Origin: PGYR01 sp046290495
GTDB taxonomy: Bacteria > Bacteroidota > Ignavibacteria > Kapaibacteriales > UBA2268
DNA: 64,000 nt
Direction: 5' to 3'
Assembly (NCBI GenBank): GCA_046290495.1
Contig: JBKAGT010000006.1
Location: forward strand, 434,001 to 498,000
In this document: positions 8,160-15,477 of the stretch, in pieces
Position numbering within the stretch: the first letter of the stretch is position 1
Layout: the number at the start of each line of letters is the position of its first letter
Notes under the pieces: generated by a model
Told to the model about the DNA's origin: nothing
The model's input: only the letters and a program-made list of their open reading frames with translations
The model's database searches: none
Made by a program: the position numbers and the translations under genes

Positions 8160-11100
8160 TTATTTCTTCTTGCTTTTGTCTGGGAATGGAGGGACAACAG
8201 GCAATTTCTTATTCTTATCGAAGTTCTTCATTTCTTTCTGTACTTCTTCTATTGCTCTGTTCAGCTGTTGATCAATTCCATCTAATACCTTAGCTGGGTG
8301 ATTGTCAACTTCAATGTCTGGTGAAATACCAGTACCTTCTAAAATCCAATCTCCTCTTGCGCCAAAGTTTGCAAATTCTGGTCTAGTTAAGTAACCACCA
8401 TCAATGAATGGTAGTGAACCACGGATACCAATTACTCCACCCCAAGTACGCTTACCGATTAGTTTACCTAAGCCATAGTAGCGGAATTGATATGGGAAAA
8501 GATCACCATCAGACATCGACATTTCATTTATCAGACAAACCATTGGTCCCATAAATGTTGCGTCTGGCTTAGCAGATACATCTTCTTGGTTTCTTATGTG
8601 TTGAGCAATTGAAATATATCTTCTCAGTCTTTCGATAATCATAGGCGATACATTACCACCACCGTTATATCTGTCGTCTATTATTAGTCCTTCTTTGTCT
8701 AGTTGAGAATAGAAAGTTTTAGCAAATTCATTTAGTCCATTTCCAAGCCCCATGTCTGGGATGTGTATATAGCCAATCTTGCCATTACTTTTCTCATCTA
8801 CTATTTTTCTTCTGCTTTCTACCCAGTTGAAATACCTAAGGTTCTTGTCATCTTTAATAGTCTTAACATAAAACTCTGTACCTGATCCACTTGCAGATTT
8901 GCTAACTTTTAAGCTAACTAATTTTCTTGCCTTGTTTTCTAAAGCCATGTTAGGAGTCATATCTTTAGAAAGTTCCTGACCATCTATTGAAATAATATAC
9001 ATTCCTTCAGTTATATCAATACCAGGTTCAGTAAGCGGAGAGCGAGTTTTCTCTTCCCAGTTTCTACCTTCTAATATATTCGTGATTTTCCAACCGTTAC
9101 CATCCCACTCTATATCAGCACCAAGCTGACCGATTGAAATAGTCTTAACCTTAGGCATATCACCACCACCAACATAAGCGTGGCCTACATTTAGCTCAGA
9201 TATTAATTCACCAAGAACATAAGTCAAGTCAGTTCTGTGATTAACATAAGGCATAAGAGCTTGGTATTTCTCTCTCATTTTATCCCAATCAACTCCATGC
9301 ATACCTGGGTCATAGAAGAAATCACGGGTCTGTCTCCAAGTTTCAGAATAGATCTGATTCCATTCATCTTTTGGATTAATCTTAGTTTCCATGTTAGAAA
9401 GATCTAGCTTATTCTCTGGTTTTGGCTTAATCTTAGAAGCTAATTTTTCAATGAAATAGTCATTACCTTTTTTGATAATGATATTTTTGAAGTCAGGTGT
9501 AATGCCCCAAGCACTAAAACTACCTACTTTGCTCTCTTCCTGTTTGCCAAAGTCATATACATAAGTCTCAGCATCAGTTTTGCTATTACCTCTCACGTAG
9601 TATAGCTTGTGATCTTTAGTAGGTACCAAGTTGAAGTAATAACCAGATGGAGTTGGCATATCGAACACTCTGTCTTTGATGCCATCAAAGTCTATTTCTA
9701 CAGTTACCTCTTTGTCTTCATCATCTTTCTTTTCTTCTTTGTCAAATCCTTCGAAAACAAATGGTGATTTTACTTTCTTTGTCAATGCAGCACCGTAGAC
9801 CTTGTTCATGTCGTCGTAGAAGAAGTTCCATTCTTGTGCATTTACATCTGCTTGGTAAGTTCTTCCAGATACATAAAGTAAATAGTTACCACCTGGGGTA
9901 AAAGTACCTTGGCTAGCATTGAAGAATCTATTTGTTGCAAGCTGATTTTCTCCACCAGAAGTATTGTGAATATAAACACCAGTAATTTTATTATTTATAT
10001 AGTCAGTGTAGGCAATCCATTTGCTATCAGGAGACCAATTATAATCTCTTATTTCCCATCTTGATGATTTTGCTACATCATGTCTTGTACCCGATGGCAC
10101 ATCATAATAATATAACTTCATTGACTTATCAGAAGTAAGAATCTTCTTACTATCAGGCGACCAGTCTAATTCATATCTATATGATTCGAAGTCATTTGTC
10201 AGTTGCTTGTGCTCAGAACCATCTGGCTTAACCAAGTGAATTTCATATTCACCAGATACATCACTGATGTAAGCAATCCATTTGCCGTCAGGAGACCAAT
10301 CTGGGTCTCTGTCGTGCGCATCAGATGAGTTTGTTAGGTTACGAGTGATTCCTTTCTCTTTAGAAACAACGAATATATCGCCTCGAGCTGAGAACACTGT
10401 CCATTTTGCATCTGGAGAAACAGTTCCACCTTTTATCTCGTCGCTAACATCTTCTATTCTAGGTCTTGCCGTAGGGAAATCATCATTTACTTCGATGTTC
10501 ACTTTTGTAACTGTTTCAGTAGCATATTCCATTAGATGAACTTCACCACCCATCTCAAACGCAATGTGCTTAGCACCTTTTGAAGGAAATTTAACATCGT
10601 AATAATCCGAATTTGTAATCTGTTTTTCTTCTTTTGTTTTCGTGTTATATCTAAATAGATTCAAAGTTCCAGTTCTATCAGAGATATAATAGATATTGTC
10701 GCCATTCCATATTGGCATAATATCTTGTGCATCATTATCAGTTACTTGTGTTAATTCTCTTGAATTAAAATCATATATCCACACATCTGCAACTTGACCA
10801 CCTCTATATCTTTTCCAAGTTCTGTAATCACGGAAAATTCTGTTGTAAGCTATCTTACTTCCATCAGGAGATAGAGAAGCGTATCCAGAATTAGGTAATT
10901 CCAATGTCTCTACTAGACCATCGATAGCAGGGACAGAGTAAATCTTACCTTCCAGTACGTGCCAGCTATCTTGACGAGAACGGAAGATAATATCTCTGCC
11001 GTCTTTTGACCATTCTAAGATAATTTTATTTGGTCCCATTCTTTCTGGTAATCCTTCCACATCCATATTGAATGTACGTTGTATAGGCATACCACCATCA

Positions 11101-11375
11101 GAAGGCATTACGAAAACTTGTTGGTTCCCGTTGTATTCGCCTGCAAAAGCTATTGTGTTGCCATCTGGAGAGAAACGAGGGAACATTTCTATACCATCGG
11201 AAACTGTAATTCTTCGAGCAGTACCACCAGTGATAGGTACAGTGAAAATATCACCAGCATGGGTGAAAGTAATATGCGTTTCTGAACTATTTGGAAAGCG
11301 TAACAGCTTGGATTGACTAAATAATAATCCTGTAGAACAAACTAGGGCTATCAATAAGAGTGTAAATTTTTTCAT
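8160..11375 (-). CDS. Tricorn-like S41 family protease with beta-propellers and PDZ domain
   Basis: 1071 aa, exported (signal peptide 1-20, ending LLFSQ). The first 550 residues form WD40/PD40 propellers with repeats such as RFSPDGNTIAF, SLSPDGSKIAY, DWSPDGKWIAY and NWSPDSKWIAY. A helical C1-like domain follows (about 665-740, NQIYSETWRQTRDFFYDPGMHGVDW), then a PDZ domain (about 755-850) and the S41 catalytic core. Active-site features match tricorn: HAYVGGGD histidine, IIDDRYNGGGN, the nucleophile Ser955 in MSMSDGD, and Glu1013 in LEGTGISPD. It should degrade peptides in the periplasm. The length is normal for bacterial tricorn homologues. It is transcribed alone, with its own terminator. 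Confidence 0.93.
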   Translation of the reverse strand: MKKFTLLLIALVCSTGLLFSQSKLLRFPNSSETHITFTHAGDIFTVPITGGTARRITVSDGIEMFPRFSPDGNTIAFAGEYNGNQQVFVMPSDGGMPIQRTFNMDVEGLPERMGPNKIILEWSKDGRDIIFRSRQDSWHVLEGKIYSVPAIDGLVETLELPNSGYASLSPDGSKIAYNRIFRDYRTWKRYRGGQVADVWIYDFNSRELTQVTDNDAQDIMPIWNGDNIYYISDRTGTLNLFRYNTKTKEEKQITNSDYYDVKFPSKGAKHIAFEMGGEVHLMEYATETVTKVNIEVNDDFPTARPRIEDVSDEIKGGTVSPDAKWTVFSARGDIFVVSKEKGITRNLTNSSDAHDRDPDWSPDGKWIAYISDVSGEYEIHLVKPDGSEHKQLTNDFESYRYELDWSPDSKKILTSDKSMKLYYYDVPSGTRHDVAKSSRWEIRDYNWSPDSKWIAYTDYINNKITGVYIHNTSGGENQLATNRFFNASQGTFTPGGNYLLYVSGRTYQADVNAQEWNFFYDDMNKVYGAALTKKVKSPFVFEGFDKEEKKDDEDKEVTVEIDFDGIKDRVFDMPTPSGYYFNLVPTKDHKLYYVRGNSKTDAETYVYDFGKQEESKVGSFSAWGITPDFKNIIIKKGNDYFIEKLASKIKPKPENKLDLSNMETKINPKDEWNQIYSETWRQTRDFFYDPGMHGVDWDKMREKYQALMPYVNHRTDLTYVLGELISELNVGHAYVGGGDMPKVKTISIGQLGADIEWDGNGWKITNILEGRNWEEKTRSPLTEPGIDITEGMYIISIDGQELSKDMTPNMALENKARKLVSLKVSKSASGSGTEFYVKTIKDDKNLRYFNWVESRRKIVDEKSNGKIGYIHIPDMGLGNGLNEFAKTFYSQLDKEGLIIDDRYNGGGNVSPMIIERLRRYISIAQHIRNQEDVSAKPDATFMGPMVCLINEMSMSDGDLFPYQFRYYGLGKLIGKRTWGGVIGIRGSLPFIDGGYLTRPEFANFGARGDWILEGTGISPDIEVDNHPAKVLDGIDQQLNRAIEEVQKEMKNFDKNKKLPVVPPFPDKSKKK

Positions 11376-11532
11376 ATTTCACTAATGTTATGTTTTAAAA
11401 CTTCTATTAATTATATTGCATTTTACGGATAGAAATTGATTCTGTTGTGTAGATAATTGCTTACTAAATTTTAACTTTATCTTAGCGGTTTCAGAAAATT
11501 TCAATCATACAATTTAATGATAAATCTAAAGA

Positions 11533-11561
11533 TTGACAAGTTGTTGAAGCTAGTATATACA
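11533..11561 (+). promoter_or_regulatory. Sigma-70-like promoter of the carbonic anhydrase gene
   Basis: TTGACA at 11533-11538, a 17-base spacer and TATACA at 11556-11561 form a near-consensus housekeeping promoter in the 256-base divergent region between the protease and carbonic anhydrase genes. Transcription would start near 11568, giving a leader of about 64 bases. I see nothing else structured in this gap. Confidence 0.55.
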
Positions 11562-11631
11562 CATACTTGCTTTTTTAATAATTTTTTTAGAGATTAAACA
11601 TTGCAATTACTAATAAAAATGGAGTGAGTAG

Positions 11632-12258
11632 ATGAATATTCAAAAAATATTCGAAAATAATAAGGAATGGGTAGCAAACAAATTAGACAAGGATCCATCA
11701 TATTTTGAAAATTTAGCTAAGGGGCAAGCGCCTGATTATTTATATATTGGTTGTTCTGATAGTAGGGTAACTGCTGAGGATATGATGGGTGCTGATCCGG
11801 GTGAAATATTTGTTCATCGAAACATTGCTAATACTGTTCCGAGCATAGATTTGAATGCCGCTTCAGTGATTGAATATGCAGTAAAACATCTAGAAGTAAA
11901 CCATGTTGTAATTTGCGGACACTATGGTTGTGGTGGAGTAAAAGCAGCTATGCAACCAGCGGATTTGGGTATACTAAATCCTTGGCTTAGAAATATACGA
12001 GATGTTTATAGGTTACACAAAGCTGAATTAGACGCGATAGAAGATGAGAATAAAAAGTACGAAAGATTAGTTGAACTAAATGTTCAAGAACAGTGTGTGA
12101 ATGTGATTAAGACTGCTGTAGTTCAAAATGCGATACGCAACCGCGATATAAAAATTCACGGTTGGGTATTCGATATTGCAACTGGCAAGATTATAGATTT
12201 GAAAATTGATTTCAAAGCTATATTAGATGATATCATGGCAATATATCACTTGGATTAA
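11632..12258 (+). CDS. can: Beta-class carbonic anhydrase
   Basis: 208 aa, full length for the class. It interconverts carbon dioxide and bicarbonate in the cytoplasm and may feed bicarbonate to the biotin-dependent carboxylase nearby. Zinc ligands are visible: Cys41 in GCSDSR, His97 and Cys100 in GHYGCGG; the Asp43-Arg45 dyad is intact. The motif FVHRNIANTV (60-69) is typical of the E. coli Can clade. GGAG upstream of the ATG acts as ribosome binding site. The stop codon lies inside a perfect palindrome shared with the convergent peroxiredoxin gene. Confidence 0.95.
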   Translation: MNIQKIFENNKEWVANKLDKDPSYFENLAKGQAPDYLYIGCSDSRVTAEDMMGADPGEIFVHRNIANTVPSIDLNAASVIEYAVKHLEVNHVVICGHYGCGGVKAAMQPADLGILNPWLRNIRDVYRLHKAELDAIEDENKKYERLVELNVQEQCVNVIKTAVVQNAIRNRDIKIHGWVFDIATGKIIDLKIDFKAILDDIMAIYHLD

Positions 12259-12269
12259 GCTTAATCCAA
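12250..12269. terminator. Perfect 20-base palindrome spanning two convergent stop codons
   Basis: TTGGATTAAGCTTAATCCAA reads the same on both strands. It contains the TAA of the carbonic anhydrase (12256-12258) and the TAA of the peroxiredoxin-like gene (12261-12263), so both proteins end in Leu-Asp. It could act as a bidirectional transcript-end hairpin, although no T-run follows. Confidence 0.5.
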
Positions 12270-13019
12270 CTTTTCTAATGCTTCTATGATGTCTTTGGGC
12301 TCAGCTCTGTTTCTGTAGTCAGCATCTAAGAAAGCATAAGTTATTATGCCGTTAGTATCTATAACATAAGTAGCTGCTAACGGCAATTTTTTTGAGTCGT
12401 CATTGTTATACTCTGTTAGTCCGAAAGATTTTTCATAGCGAGCAGCTACCTCATCAGTCAACTGGAATACCACACCGTATTCCTCCGATACTTTTTGTCC
12501 CTCATCACTAAGCACATCGAACTGCAAATCGTTTTTCTCAGTAGTAGAAAGTGAGCTATCTGGTACTTCAGGTGTTAAGGCTATTAGTGAAGCATTGTGT
12601 TTTTCAAAATTTGGTAGTTCAGATTGCAATCTCTGTAGAGTTATATTGCAATAAGGACACCATCCACCACGATACCAAACAAGAACAACCGGACCTTCAT
12701 CTAGTCTGTCGTATAAACTAATATCATCACCTGTAGCATTTTTCAAAGTGAAGTCCGGAGCTTTATCTCCTACATTCAATGCGTTATCTAATACGCCAGC
12801 ATCAACTATTGCTTGTATTCCTTCAGCATATATCCTTTTGACTTCATCATCAGCTTTCTTTTCAAAATTACTTTTTCTTTCGTTTAGCTTCTCACTCAGT
12901 GGAGTGTATTCACTTTTTTCTACCATTTCTGTATTCTCTCTTACATTTTGAGTTTCATTATCTTGGTTTCTGCAACTAATTAAAATTAAAACTGTAGTTA
13001 TTAAAAACAAGTATTTCAT
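12261..13019 (-). CDS. Peroxiredoxin-like (AhpC/TSA) lipoprotein
   Basis: 252 aa. Residues 1-16 are a lipoprotein signal with lipobox LISC (lipid on Cys16). A charged linker and helix (20-75) precede the thioredoxin-fold AhpC/TSA domain (about 80-250: GDKAPDFTLKNATGDDISL). The active site is GGWCPYC with Cys121 and Cys124, the CxxC form of the PRX-like2/peroxiredoxin-like family rather than the PxxxTxxC form of classical peroxiredoxins. It probably reduces peroxides or disulfides at the membrane, outside the cytoplasm. It is divergent from msrB, so the two may share an oxidative-stress response, though no operator is evident in the 104-base gap. Confidence 0.85.
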   Translation of the reverse strand: MKYLFLITTVLILISCRNQDNETQNVRENTEMVEKSEYTPLSEKLNERKSNFEKKADDEVKRIYAEGIQAIVDAGVLDNALNVGDKAPDFTLKNATGDDISLYDRLDEGPVVLVWYRGGWCPYCNITLQRLQSELPNFEKHNASLIALTPEVPDSSLSTTEKNDLQFDVLSDEGQKVSEEYGVVFQLTDEVAARYEKSFGLTEYNNDDSKKLPLAATYVIDTNGIITYAFLDADYRNRAEPKDIIEALEKLD

Positions 13020-13123
13020 AAAATTTATAATTCGTTAATTATCAAATATGCACGGAGACTTAAATGAAATAATGTTATTGCAATTTAGTCTATATAAAGA
13101 GAAAAATAAATAGGAATTTACAA

Positions 13124-13657
13124 ATGAAAAAGACATCAATAATAGCTATTGTAATATTGGCAATGTCATTTTCAGTGTTTTTGTACACACAATCAGATAC
13201 TGAAAAGAATGAAACGAATAAAAAAATAGAAATGAATACAGTCAATAATGGAGAATCTAATATGAATAAGACTGACGCAGAGTGGAGAGCTGAGCTGACG
13301 GATGAAGAGTATAGAGTACTAAGACAAAAAGGGACGGAAAGAGCAGGAACAGGTGAGTACAATTTGCACTTTGAAGAAGGCGAGTACAAATGTGCTGGAT
13401 GCGGTGAAGTTCTGTTTGGTTCTGATACTAAATACGAATCTCATTGCGGTTGGCCATCATTCTATGATATAGATGACAAAAGTAAGATAAAAGAAATACG
13501 AGATGAGTCCCACGGTATGATACGAACAGAGGTGGTCTGCGCGAATTGTGGTGGTCACTTGGGTCATGTGTTCAACGATGGACCCGCACCTACAGGACTA
13601 CGTTATTGTATAAATTCAGTATCTTTGAATTTTGAAAAAGACAGTAGCAAGAAATAA
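13124..13657 (+). CDS. msrB: Membrane-anchored peptide-methionine (R)-S-oxide reductase
   Basis: 177 aa. An N-terminal anchor or signal (4-22) and polar linker place the enzyme outside the cytoplasm. The SelR domain (about 52-170) reduces methionine-R-sulfoxide in proteins. It has both zinc CxxC pairs (Cys90/Cys93 and Cys139/Cys142), the catalytic Cys162 in LRYCINS, and the GWPSF substrate loop with Cys108 as the likely resolving residue. The domain is complete. It is divergent from the peroxiredoxin-like lipoprotein gene and 4 bases upstream of the next gene. A matching MsrA lipoprotein is encoded at 54.8-55.4 kb, so the cell has the pair outside the inner membrane. Confidence 0.94.
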   Translation: MKKTSIIAIVILAMSFSVFLYTQSDTEKNETNKKIEMNTVNNGESNMNKTDAEWRAELTDEEYRVLRQKGTERAGTGEYNLHFEEGEYKCAGCGEVLFGSDTKYESHCGWPSFYDIDDKSKIKEIRDESHGMIRTEVVCANCGGHLGHVFNDGPAPTGLRYCINSVSLNFEKDSSKK

Positions 13658-13661
13658 AAAT

Positions 13662-14168
13662 ATGCACCCATTTTTAGAATTACTTCATGAAAAGATAACG
13701 ACTGAAGCCAAAGAAAAAGTAAAAGATATAAATCACAAAATAGAGACTGACTTCGAAATGCCAGCGACGGCAGAAACAGAGGTCGGTCTTTTTTTGCAGT
13801 TTGTAAGTGATGGCCACTTTCCTCGTGAGCAAGCTTATGACTTTCTGTACAAATTCATCGAATTCTACGAGGAAGATGATGAGTCGATGACAGATATTGC
13901 TAACTTGATTGTTTATGCAGTGGCGAATGACTGGATAGACGCCATAGACGGTTCCCGATTAGTTGGCTCACTATGGACATACCTTGGCTATCCAGAAGAC
14001 TTAGTAGCATTCATAGGTACAGAAGGTGAGGTTGAGCATTTGGATAATAAGCTAAGAAGCAATAGCATAACCCCAGATGAAATAAAGGATATAGAGAAAA
14101 AGCTAAGTGAAATCAGATCTGATATAAGAGCCATTGCTAACAAGTATATAGAAAATAATACAATTTAG
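13662..14168 (+). CDS. Hypothetical helical acidic protein
   Basis: 168 aa from the ATG at 13662. A start at 13632 is possible but would overlap msrB by 26 bases; the later one begins 4 bases after the msrB stop. The sequence is almost wholly alpha-helical and acidic, with no signal peptide and no membrane segment, so it is cytoplasmic. Landmarks are FLQFVSDGHFPREQAYDFLYKF (short stretch about 43-63), then a helix-rich end with KKLSEIRSDIRAIANKY. I do not recognise a family. Tight spacing suggests co-transcription with msrB. Confidence 0.7.
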   Translation: MHPFLELLHEKITTEAKEKVKDINHKIETDFEMPATAETEVGLFLQFVSDGHFPREQAYDFLYKFIEFYEEDDESMTDIANLIVYAVANDWIDAIDGSRLVGSLWTYLGYPEDLVAFIGTEGEVEHLDNKLRSNSITPDEIKDIEKKLSEIRSDIRAIANKYIENNTI

Positions 14169-14242
14169 TCTTAAATACTTCTTTTTTATTTTTCTATTCA
14201 CTAATTTTGTGTAATTATTACAAGAAAGTTCTAAAGATTAAA

Positions 14243-15334
14243 ATGAAAAAAGAAACAAGATATTCATTACTTACATTTTACAAGTTCGTAGATATAGAAA
14301 ACCCCAAAGCAGAGGTAAAAAAGCTATATCGCTTTACTCGTGATATTGGTTTACGTGGGCGTATCTTCATCGGAGAAGAGGGGATTAATGCAACAGTCAC
14401 TGGTAACATTGGCCAAGTACATGCACTAATGCTTTACTTAGAGAACAACCAATACTTTAAAGATATTCCAGATATTGAAGCAAAAGCTACCGAAGTAGAT
14501 GAGCACAAATTTCCTAAAATGATAGTTAGGTATAGAAAAGAGATAGTTGCATTAGGAGAAGTGTACTCAGCTGCCGAGATAGAGAAAGTGAAAAGCAAAA
14601 TGAGCGTAGAAGAATTCAAGAAAGTAATGGATGAAGAGAATGATGATTACTTAATCTTGGATATGCGTAATAACTATGAGTATAAACTTGGTCACTTTAA
14701 AAATGCAATTCCTGCAGGAACTGTAAATTTCCGTGATCTGCAGTCAATAATTGATCACTACAAAGAGCAATTTGACAATAAGAAAATAGTAATGTATTGC
14801 ACTGGTGGTATACGTTGCGAGAAGGTAGCTGTTTACCTTGACCAACAAGGTTTTGAAGACGTGAAGCAGTTAGACGGTGGTGTGATGAAGTACGTAAATA
14901 AATACAAAGATGGTAATTGGTTAGGTAATCTATACACCTTTGATGATAGAGTAAGTACTGATGTAGGTGATGAAAACACAACGACAATAATATCGGAATG
15001 TCACTACACTGGTGAGAAAGCTAAGAATTATTACAATTGCCGTTATGGACCTTGCAACGCTCAGATAATTGCTAAGCCAAAACAGTATCGCAAGCACATG
15101 GGATTCTGCTCTGAACAATGTGCTAATAGAGCAAAAGAGGATATACTAATTCGTGATGTCAAGTTTGACCCACTAGAGTACAAACAGCTACGTGGCAAAA
15201 TAAAACAAGACAATAGCAAGAGGGAAGAGGTAGTAGCTGGTATAGCTAAGCATATAGAAGAATGGCTAAGGGGAGCGGAATTCAACCACAAAACACCAGT
15301 TGAAGAGGAGATAGTACTACCAGAGGTGGAGTGA
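14243..15334 (+). CDS. trhO: tRNA uridine(34) hydroxylase, rhodanese family
   Basis: 363 aa from the ATG at 14243; an upstream ATG at 14207 would add 12 residues with no support from the family. TrhO (YceA/UPF0176) makes 5-hydroxyuridine at the tRNA wobble base using oxygen. The N-terminal acylphosphatase-like domain shows GRIFIGEEGINATVTG (about 39-54), and the rhodanese domain (about 125-225) has the catalytic Cys186 in MYCTGGIRCEK. The C-terminal part holds cysteine pairs (CHYTGEKAKNYYNC, CNAQII, CSEQC) that probably bind zinc. It is the last gene before a strong terminator. Confidence 0.93.
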   Translation: MKKETRYSLLTFYKFVDIENPKAEVKKLYRFTRDIGLRGRIFIGEEGINATVTGNIGQVHALMLYLENNQYFKDIPDIEAKATEVDEHKFPKMIVRYRKEIVALGEVYSAAEIEKVKSKMSVEEFKKVMDEENDDYLILDMRNNYEYKLGHFKNAIPAGTVNFRDLQSIIDHYKEQFDNKKIVMYCTGGIRCEKVAVYLDQQGFEDVKQLDGGVMKYVNKYKDGNWLGNLYTFDDRVSTDVGDENTTTIISECHYTGEKAKNYYNCRYGPCNAQIIAKPKQYRKHMGFCSEQCANRAKEDILIRDVKFDPLEYKQLRGKIKQDNSKREEVVAGIAKHIEEWLRGAEFNHKTPVEEEIVLPEVE

Positions 15335-15361
15335 TAACTTAAATTTCAATAGAGTTTTATC

Positions 15362-15394
15362 AAAGGCAGTTCTAAAAAGAGCTGCCTTTTTTTT
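15362..15394 (+). terminator. Rho-independent terminator of trhO
   Basis: AAAGGCAGTTCT pairs with AGAGCTGCCTTT (12 pairs, one G-T) around AAAA, followed by a T-run. It is 27 bases past the trhO stop. Confidence 0.85.
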
Positions 15395-15414
15395 ATTCAA
15401 AAAAAAATAGTTGT

Positions 15415-15432
15415 CTTGGTAACCAAACCAAG
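15415..15432 (+). promoter_or_regulatory. Inverted repeat upstream of the Ig-repeat T9SS gene
   Basis: CTTGGT (15415-15420) and ACCAAG (15427-15432) are inverted; within them TTGGTAACCAA is an 11-base palindrome followed by a second ACCAA. It lies 46 bases before the ATG at 15478 and could be an operator. No regulator is known. Confidence 0.3.
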
Positions 15433-15477
15433 AAAATGTTGTTATAGTTTTATATCAAAAAAAATTATAGGTGCAAT

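Noticed and set aside
13090..13389. Minus-strand hydrophobic 99-residue frame
   Set aside because: Antisense to msrB, which has all zinc and catalytic cysteines.
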